From the NCBI GenBank assembly GCA_963605405.1, contig CAVCUP010000017.1, positions 1-57,626 of the forward strand: a stretch of DNA of 57,626 nucleotides. The letters are read 5' to 3'. This document shows positions 1-8,529 of the stretch, piece after piece. The stretch's first letter is position 1. Each line of letters opens with the position of its first letter. Origin of the DNA: Paratractidigestivibacter sp963605405. GTDB lineage: Bacteria > Actinomycetota > Coriobacteriia > Coriobacteriales > Atopobiaceae. Under the pieces are notes generated by a model that saw only the letters and a list, made by a program, of their open reading frames with translations, was not told where the DNA came from and ran no database searches. A program made the translations under genes and the position numbers.

Positions 1-1
1 C

Positions 2-75
2 GGCGAAGTGGCCAAGTGGTAAGGCAGAGGCCTGCAAAGCCTTTACCCCCGGTTCGAATCCGGGCTTCGCCTCCA
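2..75 (+). tRNA. tRNA-Cys (GCA)
   Basis: A complete cloverleaf can be drawn. The acceptor arms GGCGAAG (2-8) and CTTCGCC (65-71) pair, the T arm carries GGTTCGAATCC, and the seven-base anticodon loop CTGCAAA presents GCA, which reads Cys codons. The discriminator base is U at 72, the usual identity base of tRNA-Cys, and CCA (73-75) is encoded in the DNA. The gene starts at the window edge, so its promoter lies outside. Confidence 0.96.
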
Positions 76-85
76 TACTAGTGAA

Positions 86-109
86 GGGCACCCTACGGGG
101 TGCCTTTTT
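86..109 (+). terminator. Rho-independent terminator of tRNA-Cys
   Basis: A 7-bp GC-rich stem (GGCACCC at 87-93 with GGGTGCC at 98-104) closes a four-base loop and is followed by five T residues (105-109). It lies 11 bases after the tRNA CCA end. Confidence 0.9.
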
Positions 110-208
110 CGTGCGAAGACAACCCAGGGAGACCCTCGAATCTGGCCTGACCGGCGCCTGGGGTACCATGAACTAGTTGCCAACTCGTGCTTTGGAGCCG
201 CTTCAGTC

Positions 209-1120
209 ATGTTCTATACCTTGCTTCTGCTCGTCTTGCTCTCCGAGATCGTGCGCGGCTTCGTACGCGTGGTGGTCTACTTCGCCGAATGGCTGCAGCG
301 CGGCCGCAGCATCGATGAGGAGGCGCTCGAGCCGGCGGTCCGCGCCATGGTCGAGTCCGACGACGCCCTCGAGCGCGAGATGGCCCGCGCGGCCGGCAAG
401 CGCGGCCTGGCGCGCGTCTTCGCCCGCTGGCAGGCCGAGGGCGAGGCCGTCGACGAGTATCTCGACAACATGCGCCTCGGCTGGTACCAGGTCATCATCG
501 TCTTCTTCATCGGCTGCATGGCGGGGCTTCTCCTGGAAGAGATCTGGATGCTCGTTACCGCCGGCCTCACCGAGAACCGCGTGGGCCTCGTGTGGGGGCC
601 CTTCTCGCCTCTGTACGGGACGGGCGCGGCGCTTCTCACCGTGCTGTGCTTCCAGATGCGCCGCCGCGGCGCCAAGACCTGGCAGGTCTTCCTTATCTCC
701 GCTGCCATCGGCGGCGGGCTCGAGCAGCTCACGGGCTGGGCCATGGAGACGCTCTTCGATGCTGAGTCGTGGACCTATCTCTACCTTCCCGACCACATCA
801 CGCAGTGGGTGGCCTGGCGTTTCCTCTTCTTTTGGGGAATACTCGGCATCGCGTGGACGCGACTCGTCATGCCGCGCCTGCTCTACCAGATCGGCATGCC
901 TACCTCCCGGCGGCAGATTCTCTTCGTCACGCTCGTGGCCGTCTACCTGGTGGCGGACATCGGCATGACGCTCGCGTGCTTTAACCGCAAGACCGCCCGC
1001 GATGCCGGCGTGCCCGCCTCCACCGCCTTCGAGCGATGGGTGGACACGAACTATAGCGACGAGTTCATCGCCGGGCGCTTCGAGAACCTGAAGATCGGCG
1101 ACGAGAGGGACCCCAAGTGA
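209..1120 (+). CDS. CmpB-type putative ABC transporter permease family membrane protein
   Basis: This 303-residue protein resembles the ABC_trans_CmpB family of small membrane proteins with unproven function. It has an N-terminal hydrophobic segment (about residues 1-25) and a charged cytoplasmic stretch (about 26-95). Further membrane segments follow near 98-118, 135-155, 165-180, 205-225 and 240-258. The recognisable part is VGLVWGPFSPLYGTG, followed by a G-G-x-L-E-x-x-x-G-W-x-M-E pattern. The ATG at 209 is the first start that includes the hydrophobic N-terminus. The stop overlaps the start of the next gene, so it is probably co-transcribed with the desulfurase and mnmA. No ATPase partner is adjacent and the substrate is unknown. 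Confidence 0.7.
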   Translation: MFYTLLLLVLLSEIVRGFVRVVVYFAEWLQRGRSIDEEALEPAVRAMVESDDALEREMARAAGKRGLARVFARWQAEGEAVDEYLDNMRLGWYQVIIVFFIGCMAGLLLEEIWMLVTAGLTENRVGLVWGPFSPLYGTGAALLTVLCFQMRRRGAKTWQVFLISAAIGGGLEQLTGWAMETLFDAESWTYLYLPDHITQWVAWRFLFFWGILGIAWTRLVMPRLLYQIGMPTSRRQILFVTLVAVYLVADIGMTLACFNRKTARDAGVPASTAFERWVDTNYSDEFIAGRFENLKIGDERDPK

Positions 1121-2448
1121 TGAATAGCCCGGAAAGCCCCTCGTCAGCGGGCGAGAAGCACTTCGTTTACCTGGACTACGCCGCCGCCACGCCCATGTCG
1201 CCCGAGGTCATCGAGGCCATGATGCCCTATCTCGGCGAGAAGTTCTTCAACCCGAGCGCGCCCTACGCCGCCTCGCGAGCCGTCAAGGCCGATGTGGAGG
1301 ACGCCCGGGCCCGGATCGCCCGAGCCATCGGGGCGAGGCCCGGCAACATCGTCTTTACCGCGGGCGCGACCGAGGCGAACAACCTCGCCTTCGCTGCGGC
1401 TGCCGGCGGCCACGTGGTCGTCGACGCGGCTGAGCACGAGAGCGTGCTGGCCTGCGCGTCCGCAGGTCCGTGCACCGTGGTGGGTGTGGGCGCAGACGGG
1501 CGCGTGGCCGCGGCGGACGTGGCCGCCTCCATCTCGGGCGAGACGCGCCTCGTCTCCATCGAGCTTGCGAACGGCGAGGTCGGAGCCGTACAGCCCGTGC
1601 GTGAGATCGCGCGCTCCGTGGCCGCGGAGCGTGCCCGCAGGCTGGACGCCGGGGAGGCCGCGCCGATATGGCTCCATGTGGACGCCTCTCAGGCGGCCGG
1701 CTACCTGGCTGTGAACGTGGGCACGCTCGGCTGCGACCTCCTCACCCTGAGCGCCGCCAAGGTCTACGGTCCCAAGCAGGTGGGGCTCCTTTGGGCCTCC
1801 GATGAGGTCGAGCTCAGGCCCCTCGTGCTGGGCGGCGGGCAAGAAGGCGGCGTGCGCTCCGGCACGGAGAACGTCGCGGGCATCATCGGTTTCGCGGAGG
1901 CGCTCTCGCTCGCGTGCGGGATGCGCGCTCAGGAGTCCAGACGCCTCGCTGGGCTGCGCGACCGCCTGCAACGGGCGCTCACGAGCGAGTTCCGCTGGGC
2001 GCGAGTCAGCGGGCCGCGAGCCTCCAAGCTGCGGCTTCCGGGGCTGCTCCACGTGAGCTTCCCCGGGCTCGAGGCGCGCAGGCTCGTGATCGCCCTCGAG
2101 CGCGAGGGCGTCTGCGTGGGCACGGGCTCGGCCTGCGCGGCGAGCAAGATGCGCTCCTCGCACGTGCTCGCGGCGATGGGGGCGGCGCCCGAGGTTGCCG
2201 CGGGAAGCCTTCGCGTCACGCTCGGGCGCCCCACGACCGAGCGCGACGCGGACTTCGCCGCCGAGGCGATCTCTCGCGTGGTCCGCGCCGAGTGCGCGCG
2301 CGTGGGGATCGATGCGCAAACGGGGGAGCGCGTGGGGGCCGACGACGGGCTTGCCGCAAACGACGCCCGGGTCGGCGCGGTAAAAACCGGGGCCGCGCCT
2401 CTTTCCGCGTCGCCCGTGCCGATGAACACGAAGAAGGAGCTGAGCTAG
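1120..2448 (+). CDS. Cysteine desulfurase (NifS/IscS-like, class V aminotransferase fold)
   Basis: This is a PLP enzyme that removes sulfur from cysteine as a protein persulfide, most likely to feed the adjacent MnmA. The N-terminus has the family pattern YLDYAAATPMSPEV. ATEANN follows near residue 85, then a cofactor-contacting HVDASQAAG and the PLP-lysine region LSAAKVYGPKQVG near residue 210. The sulfur-carrying cysteine lies in GTGSACAASKMRSSH. About 60 C-terminal residues beyond the core are Ala/Gly-rich and unrelated to catalysis. ATG 1120 overlaps the upstream TGA by one base; GTG 1117 in the same frame is an alternative. AGAGGGA at 1104-1110 serves either start. IscS/NifS versus SufS subtype cannot be fixed by eye. 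Confidence 0.9.
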   Translation: MNSPESPSSAGEKHFVYLDYAAATPMSPEVIEAMMPYLGEKFFNPSAPYAASRAVKADVEDARARIARAIGARPGNIVFTAGATEANNLAFAAAAGGHVVVDAAEHESVLACASAGPCTVVGVGADGRVAAADVAASISGETRLVSIELANGEVGAVQPVREIARSVAAERARRLDAGEAAPIWLHVDASQAAGYLAVNVGTLGCDLLTLSAAKVYGPKQVGLLWASDEVELRPLVLGGGQEGGVRSGTENVAGIIGFAEALSLACGMRAQESRRLAGLRDRLQRALTSEFRWARVSGPRASKLRLPGLLHVSFPGLEARRLVIALEREGVCVGTGSACAASKMRSSHVLAAMGAAPEVAAGSLRVTLGRPTTERDADFAAEAISRVVRAECARVGIDAQTGERVGADDGLAANDARVGAVKTGAAPLSASPVPMNTKKELS

Positions 2449-3504
2449 ATGGCCAAGGTCTACGCGGGCCTTTCCGGCGGGGTCGACTCTGCGCTCGCCT
2501 GCGCGCTTCTCTGCGAGGCGGGCCACGACGTGCATGCGGTGTATATGCGCAACTGGTCGCGCGACCTGCCCGGCTTCAAGTGCGCCTGGGCCGACGACCT
2601 CGCCGACGCCGAGCGCGTCGCGGTGAGCCTGGGCATCGACCTGGAGGTCTGGGACTGCGAGGCCGAGTACAAGGCCACCGTGGTCGACTACCTGGTGGAT
2701 GCCTATGCGCGCGGCTACACCCCGAACCCGGATGTGATGTGCAACCAGACCATCAAGTTCGGCACCTTCGCGGATATGGCCTTCGCGGCGGGGGCCGACT
2801 TCGTGGCGACGGGTCACTATGGGCGCGTCGAGAAGGGCCCGGACGGCCGCGCGCGCCTGCTGCGCGCCGCCGATGAGCACAAGGACCAGACGTACTTCTT
2901 GTGGCGCGTAGGCGCCGACGTCCTGGCCAAGACGCTCCTCCCCATCGGTGACATCCCCAATAAAGCCGAGGTCAGACGTATGGTCGCGGAACGCGGGCTC
3001 GGTCTCGAGCGCAAGCCCGACTCCGACGGCATCTGCTTTGTGGGGCCGGTGGGCATCCGTACCTTCCTGCTCGACACGCTCGAGCGTCGCGCGGGCGACG
3101 TCGTTGAGCTCGAGACGGGGGCCGTGCTCGGCCGCCACGACGGCGCGTTCCTCTTTACCGTGGGGCAGCGCCGCGGGCTCGACCTCGGCGGCGGGCCCGC
3201 GCGCTACGTCGTCTCGACCGACGTGGAGACGAACACCGTCTACGTGACGGCCGATCGCATGAGCCCGGCGCTCTTTACGGACTCGCTCGCGCTCGGCGAT
3301 TGCCGGTGGATCTGCGGCGAGGCGCCCGAGGCGGGGGAGTATGTCGTCCGCACGCGACACACGGGCGAGCTCGTGGCCTGCTCCTGGGACCCCGAAGCGC
3401 GCGAGGTCCGCTTCGCCGGGCCGCAACGGCGTGTGGCTCCGGGGCAGTCGGCCGTGCTCTACGACGGCCTGCGCTGCCTCGGCGGCGGGATAATCCAGAA
3501 GTAG
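2449..3504 (+). CDS. mnmA: tRNA-specific 2-thiouridylase MnmA
   Basis: MnmA adenylates and thiolates U34 of the Lys, Glu and Gln tRNAs, using sulfur relayed from a cysteine desulfurase. The 351-residue protein is of family length. The PP-loop GLSGGVDSALA lies at residues 7-17. The catalytic cysteine lies in NPDVMCNQTIKF near residue 100, followed by ATGHYGR and DQTYFLWRV. The second catalytic cysteine lies in SDGICFVG near residue 200. The C-terminal third carries the beta-barrel tRNA-binding domains. The ATG follows the desulfurase stop codon with no gap, which fits a dedicated sulfur-transfer pair. Confidence 0.95.
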   Translation: MAKVYAGLSGGVDSALACALLCEAGHDVHAVYMRNWSRDLPGFKCAWADDLADAERVAVSLGIDLEVWDCEAEYKATVVDYLVDAYARGYTPNPDVMCNQTIKFGTFADMAFAAGADFVATGHYGRVEKGPDGRARLLRAADEHKDQTYFLWRVGADVLAKTLLPIGDIPNKAEVRRMVAERGLGLERKPDSDGICFVGPVGIRTFLLDTLERRAGDVVELETGAVLGRHDGAFLFTVGQRRGLDLGGGPARYVVSTDVETNTVYVTADRMSPALFTDSLALGDCRWICGEAPEAGEYVVRTRHTGELVACSWDPEAREVRFAGPQRRVAPGQSAVLYDGLRCLGGGIIQK

Positions 3505-3632
3505 GGCGCAGCCGGGCCCGGATCGGGTTCGGGCCTGGTTTGGGGTCGGGCCCGTGCCGGGCTCCCGCAAGGAGCGGGCGAGCCGAAATAGAGCGTGCGA
3601 GGTCGGTTTCTCGATAAGGGAGTGGTTCCTTC

Positions 3633-4712
3633 ATGTATTGCATGTATTGCGGGCACAAGATCGGCGCCGATGCCCGGTTCTGCCCGATGTGCGGCGAGCG
3701 GCAAGAAAGGCCCGGCGAGGAGTTAGGAGCGACCGTGGCGCAGGCCCCGGCCGCGCACGAGGACCAGGACGCGACCGTGGCGCAGGCCCCGGCTGCGCCT
3801 TTGTCCGCGTCTCCGGCCCAGGACGCGCCCATGCCCTCGACCCAGGCCGCCGTTGCGGAGACGACCGCGGACCTGCCTGGGCCCGCGTCCGCCGCTCCCG
3901 AAGCCACGCAGGCGATGCCCCTTCCCGAGAAGGCCGCCTTCGTGCCGACGGCGGTGCCCGGCCGCGGCCCTTCGTCCACGGCCGCCCGTGCCTATCAGGC
4001 GACTTCGCGCCCTCACCAAGCATCCCCGTACCGCGAGGCGCCGACCGTCCGCGCCGCGGCCCCGCGGGGACCCGTCGTTGCCGCGGTGGTTCTCGCCGCC
4101 TTTGCCGTTCTCGCCGCAGGCGTCTTCGTCTTCGGTCGACTCGGCTCCGCAACGTCGGTCTCTTCCGCAACCGACGCAGAGCCGGCTGCGCAGACCCAGG
4201 CCCAGAGCACCACGACCACCACCACTACCACCACGGTTCAGAGCGAGCCCGATTCGGACAAGGGCGACTCCGCCCAGGAGGAAATCGACCTCGACGGCCT
4301 TTCCGTCTCGGGCGACGACATCGTCTACGTGAACCCCTCCTTTGGCTACACCGTCACGCTTCCCGCGAGCTTCAAGGCCGTTGCCGCCCTGCAGAACGGC
4401 GAGGGCGCGAGTTTCGAGGACCCCGAGACCGGCATCCGGGTAGATGTCTCGGCCGGGCGCAACAACTCGGGCGCCACGGTCGAGTCCGTGCTCGCCGAGT
4501 ACACGGGTGCTTACGACGTCTCTTATCAGGCCTCGGGCTCCTCCTGGCTCGTCGCCTCCTGGGAAGACGACGCCGGTGACTACTACGCCAAGGAGTATGT
4601 GGGCCAGAGCTACGTGACGCGCATCCTGTACAGCACGCCCACGGCCTCCCACGAGACGGGTTCTCAGCTCATTGAGGACACCGTCAACGGCTTCAAGCCG
4701 GGGTCGCTGTAG
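3633..4712 (+). CDS. Zinc-ribbon, single-pass membrane protein with exported C-terminal domain
   Basis: The N-terminus is a four-cysteine zinc ribbon (CMYCGHKIGADARFCPMCG, residues 3-21). Residues 25-145 are a low-complexity Ala/Pro/Thr linker that contains a direct repeat of DATVAQAPAA-type sequence. A single membrane helix follows near 147-172. Next comes a run of nine Thr residues, then an acidic spacer. The last ~120 residues form a folded region resembling extracytoplasmic domains that begin with a hydrophobic YVNPSFGYTVTLPASF segment. The likely topology is ribbon inside, domain outside. Such proteins are common in Actinobacteria and Firmicutes without assigned function. The gene stands alone, with 128 bp upstream and 143 bp downstream. 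Confidence 0.75.
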   Translation: MYCMYCGHKIGADARFCPMCGERQERPGEELGATVAQAPAAHEDQDATVAQAPAAPLSASPAQDAPMPSTQAAVAETTADLPGPASAAPEATQAMPLPEKAAFVPTAVPGRGPSSTAARAYQATSRPHQASPYREAPTVRAAAPRGPVVAAVVLAAFAVLAAGVFVFGRLGSATSVSSATDAEPAAQTQAQSTTTTTTTTTVQSEPDSDKGDSAQEEIDLDGLSVSGDDIVYVNPSFGYTVTLPASFKAVAALQNGEGASFEDPETGIRVDVSAGRNNSGATVESVLAEYTGAYDVSYQASGSSWLVASWEDDAGDYYAKEYVGQSYVTRILYSTPTASHETGSQLIEDTVNGFKPGSL

Positions 4713-4855
4713 GCCCGAGCCATGGAGAGAGGCGCCTTGCGCGGGGGGCCGACGCGTGGGACGCCCGCGCGGCAGTCGTCTCCATGCGCGTGGGGCGGGG
4801 TAGAATAGCCGCATTGCACCGAACGAACCCATAAAACGAGGCAGGGAGCATACCC

Positions 4856-6292
4856 GTGTCAGACGAGCAGAAGAAGCCGAAGAAAAAAGTCGCGCTCAAG
4901 GTGAGCGGCGCCTCTATGTCCAAGGCGGCGGCCGAGGACGCCGAGGCGGACAAGGAATCGATGGGCCAGGTCAGAAAGACGCTCGTCTTTCTTGCCTTCG
5001 TGGTCGTGGCTTACGCGGCATACCTGGTGGTTACCGGGCAGGTCGATGAGTTCGTCACTTCCCTTACGGGCGTCGACCTCGGGTGGATCGCCGCAGGCGT
5101 CGTCTGCTTCCTCTTTTATTACGTGTTCGGCGTCCTGGCTTATGTGCTTTCCGTCGCGGCGGATCCCGACTCACCGGTGGGCATCCGCGACCTCATGAGC
5201 GTCGAGGCCTCGGGCGTCTTCTTTATGCGCCTCACGCCCAGCGGCGCCGGCGCGCCTCCCGCCCAGATCTACCGCCTCACGCGCGCGGGCATGACCGTGG
5301 GCCAGGCGGGCGCCCTGAACTTCACGCGTTTCGTGCTCTACGAGGCCGGCGAGGGCGTCTTTGCCGCGATTATGCTGCTCTTCTGCGGAAGCTACTTCTA
5401 CGAGCAGTTCGGCGACGTCACCCTCATCGGCGTTTTCCTCTTCGGCTTCAAGGTTGTCCAGGTGGGCGTCGTGCTTGCGCTTTGCCTCTTCCCGCGCCCC
5501 GTCACCGCCATCGGCAACTGGCTGCTGCGCTTCACGCACCGCCGCGGCTGGCTCAAGGATGAGAAGTACCAGAAGTATTACAAGTCGCTGAACGGGCAGA
5601 TCGCCGAGTTCTCCGCCTCCTTCAGGAGCGCCTCGAAGAACGTCCTCGAGATGTGCCTGACCATGCTGGTGACCTTGCTGCAGCTCGGGTGCATGTACGC
5701 GCTGCCGTACTTCGTGCTCCGCGCGTTCGGTGAGCCGGCGGACCTTCTCATCTGCACGGCCTGCGGCTCCATGCTCGAGCTGCTCATCAACGCGGTGCCG
5801 CTGCCGGGCGGCACGGGCGGCGCGGAGGTCGGCTTCGCGTATCTCTTTAAGGGGATGTTCGGCGTGCACCTGCCCGCGGGCTTCGTGATCTGGCGTGCGG
5901 TCGAGTACCTGCTGCCGGTGCTTATCGCCGCGCCATGCATGGGCATGCGCTCCAACGGCGGACTTTCCATCAACCGTCGCTGGCACCGCTTCTGGGACCG
6001 CGTCACGGGCGGCATCAACGGCTACATCGAGACGGGCTCCTTCAAGTCCGGCGCCTCCTCGGGGGCCAAGGCCTCGGCCAAGGGCGGCGTGACCGTCAAG
6101 CCCAAGGCCAAGAAGGCTGCGGCCTCGGCAAAGAAGGGTTCCGGCACGAGGACCCTCGAAGGAGGGGCCAAGGTCACCGTTCGCGGCAGCAAGACGGTCG
6201 TCACCGGCACCAAGCCCGCCCCTGAGGTCAATATCCAGGCAAAGATCGCCGCTGGCAAGGCCGCCGCAAAGAAGGCCGGGGCCGACAAGTAG
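4856..6292 (+). CDS. Flippase-like lysylphosphatidylglycerol synthase TM-region family membrane protein
   Basis: The 478-residue protein matches the UPF0104 / LPG_synthase_TM family of polytopic membrane proteins (flippase-like domain). About eight membrane helices lie between residues 40 and 370. The conserved motif ALPYFVLRAFGE occurs near 280, and LPLPGG-type PLPGGTGGAEVGFAYLF near 320. There is no soluble aminoacyl-transfer (DUF2156) domain, so it is the membrane part only. The last ~85 residues form a hydrophilic Lys/Ala/Gly-rich tail reminiscent of histone-like tails. The start is GTG 4856 with AGGGAG 13 bases upstream. The lipid substrate is unknown. Confidence 0.8.
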   Translation: MSDEQKKPKKKVALKVSGASMSKAAAEDAEADKESMGQVRKTLVFLAFVVVAYAAYLVVTGQVDEFVTSLTGVDLGWIAAGVVCFLFYYVFGVLAYVLSVAADPDSPVGIRDLMSVEASGVFFMRLTPSGAGAPPAQIYRLTRAGMTVGQAGALNFTRFVLYEAGEGVFAAIMLLFCGSYFYEQFGDVTLIGVFLFGFKVVQVGVVLALCLFPRPVTAIGNWLLRFTHRRGWLKDEKYQKYYKSLNGQIAEFSASFRSASKNVLEMCLTMLVTLLQLGCMYALPYFVLRAFGEPADLLICTACGSMLELLINAVPLPGGTGGAEVGFAYLFKGMFGVHLPAGFVIWRAVEYLLPVLIAAPCMGMRSNGGLSINRRWHRFWDRVTGGINGYIETGSFKSGASSGAKASAKGGVTVKPKAKKAAASAKKGSGTRTLEGGAKVTVRGSKTVVTGTKPAPEVNIQAKIAAGKAAAKKAGADK

Positions 6293-6317
6293 GCCCGACG
6301 CGCCCTGCGCCGCTGCC

Positions 6318-6651
6318 ACTCAGCAATGGTGCCCGGTCGGCAGCCCTAAAGTCACGCCGCCCAGTAATGTTGCCGCCCCCGGAGCCCTAAAGCTTCGCCG
6401 CCCAGTAACGGCGCGGCCCTTATCGCCCTGGAATAACGTCGCCCAGTAACGTTCCGGGCCTTCTCGCCCTAATAATGCGCCGCCCAGTAATGCTTCGTTA
6501 CTGGGCGGCGATGTTTTGGGGCGAGAGGCCCCATCTTCGTTACTGGGCGGTGATGTTTTGGGGCGCGCCGGCCCTAGGCGTTGCTGCTCGGCGTGGTTTC
6601 GGGGCGCGTCGGCCCAGGACGTTACTGGGCAACGCACTTCCAGGGCGCGCG
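6318..6651. repeat. Phased inverted array A (about 41-bp period)
   Basis: The block GCCCAGTAA occurs at 6359, 6400, 6441 and 6482, exactly 41 bp apart, with a degenerate copy at 6318. After a seven-base turn the complement TTACTGGGC follows at 6498, 6540, 6581 (degenerate) and 6622 (spacings 42, 41 and 41). Conservation extends over about 27 bases: the best inverted units read GTTACTGGGCGGYGATG and then TTTTGGGGCG. The central pair 6478-6490 and 6498-6510 is a perfect 13-bp hairpin. The array sits between two convergent genes. Confidence 0.9.
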
Positions 6652-6676
6652 TTTCTTGCCACGCGCGTTTTAACGG

Positions 6677-6704
6677 AAAGAGCCCCGTCGCGCGGGGCCC
6701 TTTC
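6677..6704 (-). terminator. Terminator hairpin of the ABC exporter operon
   Basis: AAAGAGCCCCG (6677-6687) pairs with CGGGGCCCTTT (6693-6703) around a short GC loop, with one internal mismatch. It lies 65 bp beyond the stop codon of the minus-strand ABC gene. On that strand the stem ends in CTCTTTCC, a weak U-rich tail. Confidence 0.6.
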
Positions 6705-6768
6705 GAGGATGTCTGAGCATGGGAAGAAGCGCGGTCCCGGCCAACGAGCGCCGGGGCTTCTGTTGCGC

Positions 6769-8529
6769 CTACTCGGCCGGTGCGAACTGGCTCTCGTAGA
6801 TGTCGCGGTACAGCCCGCCCGCGGCAAGAAGCTCCTCGTGCGTGCCCTTCTCGGCGATGCGGCCGTGGTCAACGACGCAGATGGCGTCGGCGTCGCGCAC
6901 GGTGGAGAGCCGGTGCGCGACGACGAAGCTCGTCCGCCCGCGCATAAGGTTCTCGAAGGCGCGCTGCACGAGCAGCTCGGTGCGCGTGTCGATGTTGGAT
7001 GTGGCCTCGTCGAGGATGAGCATCTGGGGCTTGGCGACCATCACGCGCGCGATGCAGAGCAGCTGCCGCTGGCCGGCGGAGATGCTTGACGAGCCGTCGA
7101 GGACCGTGTCGTAGCCGTGGGGGAGTCTGCGGATGAAGCCGTCGGCGTAGGCCGCCTTGGCCGCGGCCTCGATTTCCGCGTCCGTGGCCTCGGGGTTGCC
7201 GATGGCGATGTTCTCTCGCACGGTCGCGCGGCGCACCCAGGTGTCCTGCAGGACCATGCCCCAGCTGCCGCGCAGGCTCGCGCGCGTGAGGTCGCGCACG
7301 TCCTGCCCGTCCACGCTCACCTGGCCGGAATCCACGTCGTAGAAGCGCATGAGCAGGTTGATGAGGGTGGTCTTTCCGCAGCCGGTGTGGCCCACGAGGG
7401 CGATGCGCTGGCCCGGCTCGGCCACGAGGTCCACGTGCTCGAGGATGGGCTTGCCGGGCACGTAGGAGAAGGTGACGTCGTCGAGCGACACGCGACCCTC
7501 GACCTGGCCGAGCACGCCAGCGTCCTCGGCGTCCGGCTCCTCGAGCGGCTCGTCGATGAGCTCGAAGAGATGCCGCGCACAGGCGATGGAGTTCTGCAGC
7601 TCCGTGACCACGCCCGTGATGTCGTTGAAGGGCTTGGCGTACTGGTCGGCGTAGGACAGGAAGGCCGAAAGGCCGCCCACCGTGATGCCGCCGCCGAGCA
7701 CGACGAAGGCGCCGAAGATGCCGATAGCGGCGTATACCAGCGAGTTCATGAAGCGCATCGTGGGGTTGGCAAGAGACGAGAAGAAGACCGCCTTGTAGCT
7801 CTCGCGTCCGAGGCGCCCGTCGACGTCGCGCACGCGCTCGCACACGGAGTCGGCCACGCCGAAGGCCTCGATGGTGCCCACGCCGCCGATCATCTCCTCG
7901 ACGAGGCCGGTGAGCTCGCCGCGCAGCTGCGTCTGGCCGGCGAAGTGCCGGCTCGCGTGGCTCGAGATGAACTTGGCCGCCCAGACCGAGAACGGCGTGA
8001 GCACCGTGACCACGGCGGCGATGACGGGGTTCAGGCGGAACATGAAGACGAGCGTGACCACGATGGTGAGGATGCCGGTCGGCAGCTGCTGGAAGCCCAT
8101 GACGAAGCCGTTGGTGAGCTGGTCGGCGTCGTTGACGATGCGGCTCGCGATCTCGCCGTGCTCATGGGTATCCACGTAGGAGAGCGGCATGCTCTGCAGG
8201 CGGTCGAAGGCCTGGCGGCGCAGCTCGAAGGCGGCGTCGTAGGCGAGGCGGTTCGTCACGAGGGCGAGCGCATACTGGGCTGCGGCGGTGCAGCAGACGA
8301 CGAGCGCCATGAACTGCAGCACATGGGTGAGCGCGAGGAAATCGACCTGTCCCGCAGCCACGATGCAGTCGACGGCCTCGCCCGAGAGCGTGGGGAGGGC
8401 GAGCGTGCCCACGGTGACCACGACGACGAGCATGAAGAGCGCGGCGAGCATCTTGTGCCTGCCCGAGAAGAGCCCGAGCATGCGGCGGATGGTCTGGTCC
8501 TTATCGGCCCTGGCGGAAGACGTGTTCAT
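6769..8529 (-). CDS. ABC exporter half-transporter, ATP-hydrolysing partner (TMD-NBD)
   Basis: This 586-residue protein has six membrane helices (about 25-320) fused to an ATPase domain. Visible motifs are Walker A GHTGCGKTTLINLL, a signature SISAGQRQLL and Walker B MLILDEATSNID with a normal catalytic Glu. The H-loop is AHRLST. Its signature is ISAGQ instead of LSGGQ. In heterodimeric exporters (TM287/288, LmrCD, BmrCD) that deviation belongs to the subunit whose signature faces the degenerate ATP site. The start ATG 8529 overlaps the upstream gene's TGA by four bases (ATGA), so it is the second gene of a two-gene operon. A longer in-frame ORF upstream is only antisense-type sequence overlapping its neighbour. 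The substrate is unknown; multidrug or peptide export is typical. Confidence 0.93.
   Translation of the reverse strand: MNTSSARADKDQTIRRMLGLFSGRHKMLAALFMLVVVVTVGTLALPTLSGEAVDCIVAAGQVDFLALTHVLQFMALVVCCTAAAQYALALVTNRLAYDAAFELRRQAFDRLQSMPLSYVDTHEHGEIASRIVNDADQLTNGFVMGFQQLPTGILTIVVTLVFMFRLNPVIAAVVTVLTPFSVWAAKFISSHASRHFAGQTQLRGELTGLVEEMIGGVGTIEAFGVADSVCERVRDVDGRLGRESYKAVFFSSLANPTMRFMNSLVYAAIGIFGAFVVLGGGITVGGLSAFLSYADQYAKPFNDITGVVTELQNSIACARHLFELIDEPLEEPDAEDAGVLGQVEGRVSLDDVTFSYVPGKPILEHVDLVAEPGQRIALVGHTGCGKTTLINLLMRFYDVDSGQVSVDGQDVRDLTRASLRGSWGMVLQDTWVRRATVRENIAIGNPEATDAEIEAAAKAAYADGFIRRLPHGYDTVLDGSSSISAGQRQLLCIARVMVAKPQMLILDEATSNIDTRTELLVQRAFENLMRGRTSFVVAHRLSTVRDADAICVVDHGRIAEKGTHEELLAAGGLYRDIYESQFAPAE

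Noticed and set aside
1144..3570. 808-codon minus-strand ORF
   Set aside because: It is antisense to the desulfurase and mnmA, which have clear motifs. GC-rich third positions create long antisense frames; the predicted protein is low-complexity without any domain.
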